Assembly (NCBI RefSeq): GCF_030848805.1
Contig: NC_092360.1
Span: 12,028,001 to 12,092,000, forward strand
Origin: Temnothorax longispinosus
Lineage: Eukaryota > Arthropoda > Insecta > Hymenoptera > Formicidae
Direction: 5' to 3'
DNA length: 64,000 nucleotides
A program made the translations under genes and the position numbers. The notes beneath the pieces are model-generated. The model made no database searches, was not told the origin of the DNA, and saw only the letters and a list, made by a program, of their open reading frames with translations. Positions 28,301 through 40,500 of the stretch are shown one piece after another. Each line of letters starts with the position of its first letter. The stretch's first letter is position 1.

Positions 28301-28591
28301 CAATAACACTATAGCCGTTAGAAGGGTTTGTTTTATTTGTGATATATCAGTAAAAAAAAAAGATTTTATTCACCCTGTGCCAGTATATTTTGCAATTTTA
28401 TTCTTTTAAATTTCTTTCGCCTTTTATTTTAAATACAATGAAATGTAAAAAGTGCCAGTTTATGTAGCCAGACAAGTAATTGTTATGTTTATTTTTAGCA
28501 CGAAGCTGGGAAGGTAATATTGGAAGGCTGCATTTCCGAGGATTACTACAAAGTGCGGGAGCTATTATACGAGCAATATGCAATTGTATAG
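25320..28591 (+). CDS. CPSF2: Cleavage and polyadenylation specificity factor subunit 2 (CPSF100)
   Basis: Component of the pre-mRNA 3' end processing core, partner of the CPSF73 nuclease. Ten exons in phase: 25320-25468, 25556-25715, 25789-26140, 26238-26548, 26626-26885, 26958-27143, 27434-27803, 27915-28109, 28188-28325, 28499-28591. The metallo-beta-lactamase fold is visible from [16 protein letters not shown], with [17 protein letters not shown] where an active nuclease would have HxHxDH. This loss of zinc ligands is normal for CPSF100. The beta-CASP region follows ([56 protein letters not shown]). An acidic, lysine-rich linker (residues about 400-480) precedes the [12 protein letters not shown] domain and the conserved C-terminal end. 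Length about 735 residues, as expected. Confidence 0.96.
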
Positions 28592-29527
28592 ATTGTGCAT
28601 AGTATACAAGTATACATATAAGGAGACTGCATTTGTAATATATAATAATTATAAGAGTTTTCGTTATTTTATTAATTTTTCCTTACATTTCCTCTATCGC
28701 TTTTTTGCACTTTGTAAACAAAATTTTGTATATATAATTTTTTGAAATCGACACCTGCGGAAAAAGTTCTCGGGACTCTAAAAACTCTATTCGACAGCCA
28801 ATCAGCACGAGAATAAACTTCACGCATGAATTATTAACCTTAGCAGAGAAAAGCCTGAGAATCTGTAAAAGGAGTAGTGTCAGAGAGAAGCCTGAGAGAG
28901 GCCATCCCGGCCTTTTTCGTGGGATGGGACCATCGAAACCATCATCTATATATTATAAATTATAAATATACATTTGCAGATGTAGCACGGACGCGCACCA
29001 AAATGATGTTTTATCGGCAGTGTCGGAAAGTGAACGTGGCTACGTAGTACCAATTTTGAAAGTGGATGTATATGTATGTACTGGCGCCACTGGCGGTAGC
29101 TTTCTGACACATATACATATAAGTTTCTCTCTGATTGTGTATTGCAGTTAGGTTAATCGTTAAAAAATAAATTAAAGGAATCTATCTAAAGTATCATAAT
29201 AATCTCAGTATCTCAAATAATCTTGACTTATGTTTATATCGAAGATCGAAACATTTGGCGTTGAATCAAATTGGACAATTGATTATGAACTTTCATTAAG
29301 GTTATGAAAGGTTTATTTGACGAGAAATAACACGTACTTGCAGCTACAAATGATGAGATACAAACAGAGGGTAAAGTAATATTCGTAACTGTATGCATTG
29401 TAGCAATCTTTATGAGCATTGCTGGGTTGAGTAACGTTAAATTTTATTTTTATTTTTATTTTTTCAGAACGTTCGAGGATTACGAAGTGTATTGTACATA
29501 AGGAATTTATCTTAGAGACTACGTTAC
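28592..29527. other. CPSF2-GT92 spacer and GT92 5' leader
   Basis: AT-rich sequence with a GC-richer patch at about 28,750-29,110. That patch contains two imperfect copies of GAGAAGCCTGAGAG (about 28,855 and 28,890) and short inverted ends GTGTCGGAAAG / CTTTCTGACAC at about 29,020 and 29,100. A pyrimidine tract with AG at 29,466 would make 29,468-29,527 an untranslated exon of the downstream gene. No other gene seen. Confidence 0.45.
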
Positions 29528-30862
29528 ATGAAGATAATCATCGACAATATGAGAAAATATTATCAAGCTGCTTTAGCTGTTACAGCGGTAGTGAGCCTCG
29601 TATCTCTGCTCGTCTATAGACACGAATATAACAAGCTCAGGTATGTCTTAGAGGTATTTAATTACTTTGGGAAGCCTGGGCCACGAAGAGCGGATGCGAA
29701 TTGTACGAACTTTAGTACAAGCTTCACCGTATTCAACGCAAAATTTGACGAACCGATTCCCTCTTGGCAACACCTGGAAGATGATCTGTATGTATATTCC
29801 GCGTACGGCATCAACGACAAAGAAATACGAGCGGTTGGGCTTGGAACTGTGAACAGCGTCTCAAATATCCAATGTCTCGTCTTCTTCGAGAATGAGAATA
29901 AACCTATATTGGGGAGTTTCAAATTTATTCCCATTGGTAACGCGGTAGTTTCAAGTCTGGGAGAAAATTCACGATACGGAGGATATCATTTTGTTTGTGC
30001 GTACACCAGCGACGAGACTCCCACTGGAATAACATTTGTCACAAAGTCAAACAAGTATCTGAATTATGCGCCTATTTTTCCCATAAAAATCCAACCGCGG
30101 AGCTTGAGCCACAGCAGGATAGGAATGTGCGTGACGCAATCGTCGATGAAGCCAACAAAGTCAATAGACATGATAGGCTTTATCAGCTTCCACGCGCTGA
30201 TCGGAATGGATAATTTCATCGTATATGATTCCGGAATTTCAAGCGAATTTAACAGCAGACTAAAAGAAATGGCGAACGATCCAACTTCTTTTTGGAAATT
30301 TACGTACACCGTTATCCCGTGGAATTTCCCTTTCATGGAGATCGATCAAAATGTGATAAGAGAAATCATCGAGACAGATTGTTTATATCGTACATATAAT
30401 AATGCCGCTTACGCCGTTACTCTCTCCTGGAATGAGTATGTAAATTTAAAGTACCATCACGCAACGATTGATCTGTTGGCGGATTTCAAGCAAACCAAAT
30501 TCAGAGCCGATCGCTACAAGCTGAAAATTATGACTTTTTGCACGCAACAAGCTGACAATAAACCATATGCCAATTCTACACTGACGATATTGAAGAAGAC
30601 GAAGACCAACATGAATATTCTGGAGGATCATTCTGTTTATATACACAAGCCACACGTAACATTACAGAATTCTCGCGTGTACGTCAAAGAAATAGGAAAT
30701 GATTTGATCGCTGTGAATCAATATAAGTATTGTAATAATTATAAAGAGAAACGAGAAGTAGAAGATCTCACAATTTTGAGATTTGCCCAAGATATACAAA
30801 ACTCGTCGATTCTTAGGAAATATCTTGGACTTTACAATATGCTTGATGCAAATATAAAGTGA
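29528..30862 (+). CDS. Glycosyltransferase family 92 (DUF23)-like type II membrane protein, intronless
   Basis: 444 residues in a single exon. A membrane anchor lies at about residues 14-30 (ALAVTAVVSLVSLLVY), with a short cytoplasmic start and a long luminal domain, as in Golgi glycosyltransferases. The order of motifs fits GT92 (relatives of nematode GALT-1): WQHLEDDLYVYSAYGIND, CLVFFENENKP, FHFVCAYTSDE-like strand, IGMCVTQ, and FISFHALIGMDNFIVYDSG. Where family members usually have an acidic aspartate-rich metal motif, this protein has LSWNEYVNLKYHH, so aspartates appear replaced by serine and asparagine. The C-terminal KYCN..LRKYLGLYN matches the family. It is unclear whether the enzyme is active. 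AATAAA near 31,087 may be the poly(A) signal. Confidence 0.75.
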   Translation: MKIIIDNMRKYYQAALAVTAVVSLVSLLVYRHEYNKLRYVLEVFNYFGKPGPRRADANCTNFSTSFTVFNAKFDEPIPSWQHLEDDLYVYSAYGINDKEIRAVGLGTVNSVSNIQCLVFFENENKPILGSFKFIPIGNAVVSSLGENSRYGGYHFVCAYTSDETPTGITFVTKSNKYLNYAPIFPIKIQPRSLSHSRIGMCVTQSSMKPTKSIDMIGFISFHALIGMDNFIVYDSGISSEFNSRLKEMANDPTSFWKFTYTVIPWNFPFMEIDQNVIREIIETDCLYRTYNNAAYAVTLSWNEYVNLKYHHATIDLLADFKQTKFRADRYKLKIMTFCTQQADNKPYANSTLTILKKTKTNMNILEDHSVYIHKPHVTLQNSRVYVKEIGNDLIAVNQYKYCNNYKEKREVEDLTILRFAQDIQNSSILRKYLGLYNMLDANIK

Positions 30863-31485
30863 TATTAGAGTTTTGCGTGACTAATCAAATTAGTTAATAT
30901 TCGCACAAGCTTGGATAATGCTCCATTTGCATACCATTTTATTCATATATATAGATATTTCATAATTATATGCAGTCTTTCATACTAGGTGCCTTAATCG
31001 TCACGTCATAGTTATATACAACTAGTCATGACATGATCAGCTATTTTAATATTTTGTATACATCTCGAATTTTGAACTTAAGCAATAATAAAGCATTCCT
31101 ACTTGTTACTTTCAACTGTTTCACATCTCTATTTCTTATGCCGTGATATATAATAGTAATGAGAATAATATAGAAGTGTGTTAACATACACGGCAATTTT
31201 ATTATAGATATTATAAAAAATTTTAAACTAATGCTTAATGAAAAAAATAAAATGAAAACTTTGCGTCTAGTTTTTAGACTTTTGTAGTGATTTTAAGCAT
31301 TGTTGAACTTGAAATTAATATGCAATTATAGGAAATAGGTAACGTACAGTAAAAGAAAAGAACGTAGTAAGAAAAAAAGGTGCTATATTCCTAATAAAAA
31401 TACATAGAAATTTTATTTTCAAGCGATTTAACATATATTTGGTGTCTAATCGTTACATCATTCAATCTAGGAATTTAGAAAAAGT
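30863..31485. other. Convergent 3' spacer between the GT92-like and p47 genes
   Basis: AT-rich sequence containing the GT92-like 3' untranslated region (AATAAA near 31,087) and that of the p47 gene on the other strand. No further feature seen. Confidence 0.5.
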
Positions 31486-33409
31486 TTACTTCAGTCGTTG
31501 CATTATAGCCGAATTTTGTAAACCAGCCTCTTCGATCGTTTTATCTTCCGCAAGCTCCTTCGTTGGATACACAGTTAACAAACTGAAATCCCTTAGAGCG
31601 TACTGAGGTCTCATACTGACGTTGTATGTTAAGAAAAATTTGTCTCTCTGAATCTTTCTCCGAGTCGGCTCTAACTTAGAAAAAAATATATAAGCATTGA
31701 ATCAATAAACCATTAGATCAAAGGATACGTTATTACATATCGCCTAAGATCAGCGACTGTATGCGACAGGTTGAATTGAGCCTTTACAACACTGCCGTCC
31801 GCAAGACGGATCTGTAACGTTGTGGTCGGCTTTGAGGCATCTAGCTCCAGTTCCTTTTTCGCTTGCGCCTCATTGGCGGCTTGATCAGCAGGATCTGTTG
31901 CAACCGTCATGCCAACGGTAGCCGGCGATGGACTGAAATATTTGTTATGTTACAGGAATAAAATTTTACAAATACAGAAATCGAATTCGAGATCAATTGT
32001 AGAATCATATTCCTAAAAAATAGAACGAGACGAAGCTCTAACGTACCTTCCCAGCATGTGCCCCTTTCCCGAGAAGGCTTTCACCTTGGTTTTCGATGGA
32101 ACATAAGTCTCGTGACGATGATCCTCCATATCGAGCCGCACTTCCGCACCCTGTACCTGTTGACGAATCTCCGCCGGGATCTCGCCTCGCTTAATGGCAT
32201 CGAGAAAGTCCCTGTTCTCGACGTCGTCGTACGATCGTATCTCACTGTCGTTTATTGTAAACCCATCCTTCCACAATTTCAGTACGATAAGACCGTTCGA
32301 AGATTGTTGATCCGCGTTCGCTCCCATCACCGCTATTGTCACATACAGAATGTAATAAACGTCAGTTTGTCAATTTCTCGTAAAAACAATAAAAAAACGC
32401 TTGAGAGAGTCTCTACCTTCGCTATCCGAGCTAGTCTGGCCTAATTTATATCCCGTGCCTCTGAATGTGTTCGGCCTCTGTTGGCCGCCTATCTTGGGCG
32501 GATCCGTGGCAAGGGATTGCTCCTGACACGTTTTGAACATGTCGCTGATAATATCCTTCTTCTTCTTTCCCGGTCCCAGTACCTGTTGACCGCTGTGCTC
32601 GGAACCGCCGGCGTAAAACGCCTGTCCCTCCTCCTCGTCGGAACTGGTGTCGGCATTCTGTAGATCGTTCAACGTCCCGAATCTGGGCTTCGGTTTGGCG
32701 CCCTTCGACTCCGTCGAGTCCGACTTGGCCTGCTTGTTCGACATCGCGCCCGCGTTATCCTCCGATCCCTCCGCTTGCTGTATGTCGAGGCTCTCGGTCA
32801 CCAGTTCGGCCGGCTCATCGTTCTCGAAGAAGCTGGTGAGGGCGACCTAGAAAGGGGATACTACGTGCCAACGCGTGTGATAAGACCGTCGAAATTTCTC
32901 TCCTCGACAATCCTGTTACGGCTCGAGGAAACCTTACGACAGCGTACGACGGCTCGAGCTCCGAGACAAACTTGTGTAATCTTTAAATCCCGCCGGTTAA
33001 ATGGTTCGCCGTTCGTCGAACGGAATTATATCGTGGAGTCCGGGAGCTGTCGTGAGAGCTCCTAGATTCGGAAAAGGCGAACGCGTCGGGGGGAAGAAGA
33101 AGCGCGGCCGAGAAGAGAGTCGCCGAGGAATTAACGACGAGCCCGTTCGCGACGGGCGTGCGCGACAACAGGTTATAAATCTGGTGCCGAGACGCGTATC
33201 GAGACACGCGTTTTTCCTGACGGCGCGCGTCGAGGCGTACGAGGCGAGGGAGCTGGGAACCTCGGTCTCCTGGGGTGGGCGCGTTTCGTAAAAATGTGCT
33301 GTCTCACCTCGAGCTGCCATGCGGATGACTCAAGGTAAAATAGCGCTCTCTCGGCGTCAACACCAGTTACGTCCGCGAATTGCGAGACCAACTCGTCGTG
33401 GCTCGCCAT
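31486..33409 (-). CDS. NSFL1C: NSFL1 cofactor p47 (UBA-SEP-UBX adaptor of p97/VCP)
   Basis: Adaptor that directs the AAA ATPase p97 to Golgi and ER membrane fusion. Five exons in phase: 33409-33308, 32846-32417, 32332-32047, 31932-31729, 31615-31486, giving 383 residues, close to mammalian p47. The UBA domain occupies about 1-45 (LVSQFADVTGVDAERALFYL, then WQLEVALTSFFE). A low-complexity linker contains FGTLNDLQN and a lysine run (GKKKKDI). The SEP domain (about 195-255) shows LKLWKDGFTIND and FLDAIKRGEIPAE. The UBX domain (about 305-380) begins LQIRLADGSVV and ends IMQRLK, with VYPTKEL at the p97-binding loop where FPNKEL is usual. The fourth intron has an alternative donor/acceptor pair in phase, but the chosen pair gives the better UBX match (YVITMRPQYALRDF). 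Confidence 0.94.
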
Positions 33410-33452
33410 TCTCTGCAAATGTTAAGAAAACTCACGATGTCCGTCCACCGCT

Positions 33453-33483
<31 letters not shown>

Positions 33484-34595
33484 TTCTCGCTTTCTCTCTC
33501 TCTCTCTTTCTTTCTGCCTTACGACCCCGGTCGCGAAGCCACGAATCCACCCTGCGTGGTGGCCGATTCCGCAAAGCTAACGCACAACGCACCTCCACAC
33601 GTCAATTCTCTCGATCTGTCCGCCTGTCATTCCCCTCGGCTCCGCGACTCCGCAGTACAGTCCGCACCCGCACCGCTACGCACGGAATCGAACCGGATGG
33701 GAATGTTCTGGAGGAAGTCCGTTCGAACGGACCGCACGCAGAGCGTTCCCGCGCACGTTTTGGGAACGCATTGTTAAATTCATTTATATATAAGTGGATT
33801 GAATAAAATCAATAAATTTGTGTAAAATAAATTAATCAAGCTTTACCCCTTTTTATCGCACAGAAAAAAAGTGTCCAAACTTATGTACTCAAATTTAGTT
33901 GATTAACGCGTTCATATTGTTGCGTATATACGCAATAAATCTATAATCTTATAAGAATTTCAATTTTTTTATTTCAATTTTTTTTCTTGCAAGTTTTCTT
34001 CGTTTAACGTAAATATATTTCAATAACTTCTTGTTCACATTAATATATTCAATAAATGTCAATAAATTCTTTACAGTGACCAAATTTTTTAAAAAGGATT
34101 TGAAAGTTAAATTGATTATCGATTTAAAGTATGTGGATTTATTGCTCTAACAAAAAAGAATGATCGGCGCGCAGTTTATTGAATTGGAAAAAGTACAATT
34201 CACACAGAAATTCTATTATTAAGCTACCAAGATCCAATCCGACAGAAAATAACATCTATATTTCTAACTTCTCAACCAGTTGCACTCTTCTTTACATATA
34301 TCCAAGTTCCAAGTAGACTCGACGTAACGCGCTTTGCGATAGCCTTCCTCATTATTCTCTAAACACTCGAAATAGCAATCGTGATTACAATCAGCAAATT
34401 ATATTTTTAGAATCTTTAATAATATAAATTATTGCAACAAAACCTGTATTAATCTCTCTTCAAATAATATAAATTAATTATTGTATCTTAGACCGACTGA
34501 GAGATTAGATTAGATTGAGGATAAAGTACCCAATCTTTATTTCATTTCACGAGAAATATTATAATTAAAGCTAGGAGCGCGCAAGGAATTATAAA
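33410..34595. other. p47 promoter side and dynein 3' flank
   Basis: The first ~370 bases are GC-rich and hold the p47 5' leader and promoter. They include a CT/TTTC-rich simple repeat at about 33,454-33,515. From about 33,780 the sequence is AT-rich 3' flank of the dynein gene, with a minus-strand AATAAA (read as TTTATT) at 34,536, about 55 bases past the dynein stop codon. No other gene found. Confidence 0.5.
33454..33515. repeat. CT-rich simple repeat
   Basis: Runs of CT interrupted by TTTC units, just upstream of the p47 start codon on the opposite strand (GA-rich on the p47 sense strand). It could act as a GAGA-type promoter element, which is inference. Confidence 0.8.
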
Positions 34596-37500
34596 TTATT
34601 TCTCAATTTGACAGAATAATGCCGTGCCACATTTTATCCAATGTACGTGCGACTTATCAGTCTCCAAGGGCACGCTCGTAACGTAATTCCTCATTTTTGT
34701 CCTCGCGTCGGTATCCGCTCCGTCGAATCGCGTCGGCGAGACGTATACAGGGCATTCGTACACATCGTCAATAATTCTCCTTTCTCCGCTAAATGCAAGA
34801 CGTATCGGCGGCATGTCGTGCCAGAATACGTTCGTCAAGCTTTCGATTAATACACGCCTCTGCGTGTCCCATCGGGCGCCAGACAAATGTAAACCTTGAA
34901 TGCAATAAACGTCCGCGTCCCCTTCGTCACACGTAATAGAATCGCCGTTCGTCACTTTGAGATTCAACGCGACTTGCTCGGCGGGCAGGCCGCGACGTCG
35001 CGAGAACGCGAGGAGAGCCGCGGAGAGAAATCTTTTGCAGCAAGACAGCGCGTCGAGGTGGATCGCGCGAGGTAGGTCGCCGTCGCGCCAACGTCGCACG
35101 AAGTTTACGCGCTTCAAGAGCATGCCGATGTAGCTCGGTAGACGTCCGGTCGCGATGCCGACGTCGATCAGCCTCCAGACGCCCGGAACTTCGTTGTTGC
35201 GTATTTCTCTCGACAGATCTTCCAAAGATTCGGTCAAAATCGTCTCGCCGTTCAGCGCCGATTTTAAATTGCTCAAGGAGTCTGCGATCGTCGACAAAAT
35301 CCTGTTGATCAATTCAGCCTCGTGGATGAGAATCGCGTTTAACGGCTCGCTCGAGATCGCGGGATGTCTATCGCGTATCTCGTTGATGTTGAACAACGCG
35401 GGCAATCTACCGCTAATCTCGTCAATTGCTTGCAGTGCCCGATCTTGTATAACTTGATGATGATCGAGCGATTTGATTTGGTCCAGGCGAGATATCGATT
35501 CCAGGAATTCCCTGGCGATAGCTGTGTCTTTTGTAACAAGGGCGTTCTCGTCGCAGGCAAAGGCTTCCGCCGACGCATCCAGTTGCATATCGCTAATGTG
35601 CGTGATGATATCGCGATACTCGCATCTCTGCGGTACTGAATATTCTATGTAGTTAGAAAATGAATATTCAGCATCCTCGATGACGCGGGGGTCGCAGAAG
35701 GAGTTCAGCAGGTGTCGCAGACACCTCTGATCAAGGCGATCCGCGATTTTCCCGCCGTAGTTACATTCCCCGATCAGATAAAGCAGCGTGCCGAACGGCA
35801 CGTTCTCGGTTTCGTTAATTAAGCTCTGCAGCTGTCCGATGGACATTTCGAAGTCGGTGTAATCGAAATCGTACGGGACGTTCCATCCCTGCGGCCCGAA
35901 GTGCCTTCTCTCTCTGACGATTCCGTGGAAGAAGCAGAGCCCATACAGGAGCTTGGAGAACTCCTTGTCCCTCCCGGGACATCCCTCGAAAAATTCCTTG
36001 CTTCTTATCGGCTCGGATCGATACGCTCTCAACAAGCTCTGCTTCAGCCGCAGCGGCTCGTCGTACGCGATCTTCACGCTGTTTTGCAGGATGCCGATGG
36101 GGAGGTCCGGAGTGGAATAGCTGGAGAGCCACAGTCGAAAGTCCAAGGATGTACCGGACAGATTCAGATTCTCGCAGATTCGCTCGAGTCGCGGTATCCA
36201 CGACGCGGCGTGATGGCAGTTTTGCAAAAATATCCATCCACCTTCCCTTCGCGCCCGTTCCACGAGGATCTCGGCGCGGGCCTGCTGCCCGTCGCCCATG
36301 GACAGGGAGATGAATTTCGAGGTGTATCCTCTCGCGCTCGCGTAGGTAGAGACGAGCGACAGGGGCGAGGCGTAGCTCGGCAGAATAAATATAATCGGCG
36401 TGAGGCAGCTGGATTCCGCGTAGGACTCGGATATCTGAAGGCGAGGATAGGAATTGAACACGTCCTCCATGGTGTCCTCTATTAGCCGTATTATTTCCAC
36501 GATAATCTTGTCGCACCTCACGATCTTGATGATCATCAGTTTCTGAAACCGTGTCAGATTGTTGGCCCACGAACTCGGTGTCAAGTGGCTTTGAAACGGT
36601 GTCGCGTTGCAATATTTCTGCCAGGCTGCGCCGTTGGCGCGAAAATCACTTGCAAGTTCGTGCAAATTGGACACCGCGCTGCTCAATCTGCAAATTTGTC
36701 TCCATTTGTCCGTCGGTAACCAATCCGGCCCTGGCTCCAAGATCGCGTCGCAATCCTCCGAGCCTGAAGAGACGAAGTGTTCAACCTCCTCCCGCGTAGT
36801 CTGCCGAGCGTCTATCAAAACTTTTACGCACAGCAAAAAGGAATATAAAAGCTTGTGCTTTTCGAAGAGCGACCTGCAGACGCTAGAATGAAGGTTCCTC
36901 GTGAACGAAGACTTGAGGAACTGCAGTCGTTTTTCGAGAACGACGCTCCGGCTCGAAGTCTCGATCGAGGTAATGTACAACTGAATAAACCAGGAGAATG
37001 AAAATCGGTACATGTGATTCAAATTGGACAGGGTGGTCAGCGTGCAGAATAAACCCGCGCAGTGATCGGCGAACTGCAGGTACGCGTCTCTGAACTTGTC
37101 GATGTCCTCTGCCATTGCTCTGGCTGCTGCCTGCTTCCTCACGATGTCCATAGTGAGATTCTTGGAGGAATCTAAGATCTGTATCGCGTTTTCGTCCTCC
37201 AGGATATTCGTGGTGGTCGACGAGAGGGTGCTCAAGATGTTGGCCTCTTGTTGTTGAAGAACTTTCTTGTTAGCGGCATCTTGAACGCGGAGCGCTTCAA
37301 ATTTCTCCTGAAGCTCCGGTTTCTCTTTCGAGACAACGATGTCCAGAAGCTTATCCCGAAGAGTCCCGTCTGGCATCGAGAAGTCGATTATGGTAAGTTT
37401 CCCGAAGACATCGATCGTATAATTTGGATTAGACAGTCTCGTGGTGATGTAAAATCGAAAGTTTTGCGAATATCTCACAGATTTAGCCCCGATATCTATG

Positions 37501-40500
37501 TACCAGTTTTCATTTTTATAAATATTCTTCAACAGGATTGGTTCCAGTGCAATTTCGAGTTCCTCCCCGACATTTTCTAACAAAACTGGGTTACCAGTTT
37601 CAATATTTCGTTCGATGACCGACATATAATCGGAGTCCGTCAGTTTAACGATTTTCAAGTCATTTTTCTCTTCCATTTTCTTGATCCATTGATTTATCTG
37701 ATTCTGCGAGTCGATGAAAAGGCACCATTGTTCCGAATTATTCAGAATGATGGCATTTTCTATCGCGAAACGATTTTTCGATAGGCCGCAGAGCTGCCAA
37801 TGATTGATCTCGATTTCCACGCCAAGAACACTTATGAAATCATATGTTTTAGTGTATAGTATCTTAGAAGCCTCCATAAATTCTTTCCACTTGATCAACA
37901 TTTCATCGCGAAAGGAGGTGTTGTACGGCGCCATATAAGCTATTATTCCACACGAAAATAACATGTCGCCCACGAGACTGTCGTAATTCATTTGAAGATT
38001 ATGAGCGCACTGCATCCAGTGGCTCTTCTCGCCTCCCAGACTGGCGATCAGCTTCTCCGCCTTGACCAGCTTGGCGGTGCACGTCGCCACTTCCATCTCC
38101 AGGTTCAGTTTCTTCTGCAGCGTTTGCCGCAGACTGTCATTCAGCGCCGCCAGTTTCGCGTTCAGGGCGGCCAGGGTCCGTCGTTTCTCGTTCAGGAACG
38201 CCTCGGCCTCGTCGCACTCCGTTTGCGCCTCCGCCAGTTTCTTCTTCTTGGGAGCGACCACCTTCGCCACCTCGTCGTAGGACACCATGGCGCGGACCCA
38301 CTTGCAGAGACCCTCGGCGGCGCTCGACGCTTTCGCGACTATATGTGGCATGAAACTGTTGTCCGTCATGTACGTCTTCTTGATGATCTGCATCACCGCG
38401 GGCGCTATGTTATCCTTGTCGTAATCCTTCAGGTTCTGCAGGAAGTTCATGTCGCCCAGAATGCGCTTGCTCGGGCCCCAGTAGTCCGTGAATTTCTTCC
38501 CGGTGGCCGGGTCGATGCTGCGATCCGGGGGAACGCCCAGCATCACGCAAACGGCGGCCATCACCAGCTTGATGGTATCTGGGGGATTTTTCATCGCTTT
38601 CACCAACGTGATGTCGGTCGGCTTCAGCGTGTTCAGCGCGATTACCGCGTCCTCCAGGATCGGTATCGCAACGGCGAGATCAGCCTCGCATTCGGTTTTC
38701 AGGGTGCCCGCGATCTCCGCCTTCTTATTCGCGATTTCCTCTTCCTGCTTCACTTGAATCGTAGCTCGCTCCACGGTAATATTTTCATTTTCCACCTCTT
38801 TCATAGTGATCACGGTCTGTTGAGCGGACAGCTCCAATTGGGGCTTCAGGATCGTCAGAGTGGCCTTCATCTGCTCGACTTGCTCGGCCGCCAGTTCCAA
38901 CTTTTCCAATCCCGCTACGTATCCGTTCCGTGTCGCGACGATTTCCTCCTGCTTCCTCGACGTCAGTTGCATGTACAGTTTGAGCATGTGCAGAAAGGCC
39001 GACGACGTCACGTGAATGCTCCTACCGAACATCTCGCGATATTTCAAACTTATTTCCTTCGCACTGTTGTGGAATTGCACGCAGACTCTCGCTGCGTCAG
39101 CTTTAACTTCTTCCCGCACGTTAACATGCCTCATATGCCTCACGGCGATCTCTAAGAGCGCCTGATCGGGCCAAACCTGATAGCAGTTCACCGCGCAGTG
39201 TTTCGCTAAGTTAGGATACGAGCACAAATATGTTCTGAATGCGGCGCTGGTAGGACTGAAGCAGAGCACGAAGTGCAATCTGTTCTTGCACTGATCTATG
39301 AAATAGGTCATCACCGAACGCGCACTGAGTTCTGCGTTTCGGTCACCATCCTGGGCGTGCAGTCGCGTCATCTCGATTATACTCTGCTTGTCCTCGGCGG
39401 AGAACAAGTCGGGTAGCTCCCCGGTGCTCAACAGGCAGCTAATGTCGCTTAAAAACGCGTCCTTTATCTGCCTTTCGTTCATAAAGTATGTAACGTCCTT
39501 CCGTAACGCTCCGCATTCCCGTAGGACTCTTCTTAATTCATTTCTCCACGCGTCCATGTCGTAACAGGACTCGACGGTGGTTTCAAATAAGGGTTGCTGC
39601 TGCATGAAAGCAGCCAGAGTGGTCGTGGACTTCCTGCCGGTACCCGCGGTAGATATCATTAACGCGTTTCCGCCCGGGGTACTCAGGATTCGTGAAACTT
39701 TGATCAGAGATTCCAACATGTAACGACATACGACGACGTTGATTTTTCTTTTAGAGCTAGCGTTGTATTCGTCCAAGGAAGCGAGGACTTTGTTCTTCAG
39801 AGCTTCCAGAGAACCGATTTCCTCGTACCGTCTGCACTTGCCGCTCTTCTCCGTGTCCATGAAATTCCCGAACATCAGATCGCTGAAGCTGTCCTTGGTG
39901 ATCTGATTTTCGAATTTGGGCAAGTGATCGAAGGCGACCTCGAAAGAGTCCTTGAAGTTGCTCTTCACTGCGTCGCGGATTTTCAGGAAAAGCCACTCCT
40001 TGTCACTCTCGTCTAGCATACGATCGCCGAACACGCGTAAGATCTCGTGCACCCACAGTCGAATGAACGTTATCTTCGTCTCCACCGATTCCTTCTGAAT
40101 CAGGCCGCATCCGTTGATCACTCTGGATATATCCCTCAGGTCAAAGTAGTAGTACAGTTTGCTGGGCACAGGCCGCAACGTCTTTATTACGGACTTGTAA
40201 ACGTCAATCGTCGCGTTCACCATGCTGGTCGCGCTTCCCGTGACGTCTGCCGCGAACAAGTTCTTCTTTAAATTAGCAAGCAGCACATTAAAATATGTTC
40301 TGAATATATTATCCGTCGTAGGAGCAGGAATCGCGTAGGTGTTAAAATGTCTCAAAAGTCTAGGAGGTACGCTCCCGTTGATTTTTCCCGCGGTAACCGC
40401 GAGCGTGAACATAATGTCCTGTACGAACACCTTATTTAATTCATCCGTGTCGTAACAGTAACCGTAACTGAGTAGTTGACGTAAGAGATCAAATACGGGC

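Noticed and set aside
29018..29111. Short element with ends GTGTCGGAAAG / CTTTCTGACAC
   Set aside because: Inverted ends of only about 11 bases with one mismatch and no second copy; could be chance. Mentioned in the spacer entry only.
37992..39155. 387-residue open frame on the plus strand
   Set aside because: It is antisense to the dynein stalk and AAA4 region, has an arginine/leucine/histidine-rich composition typical of reverse-strand shadow frames, and has no domain or splice context.
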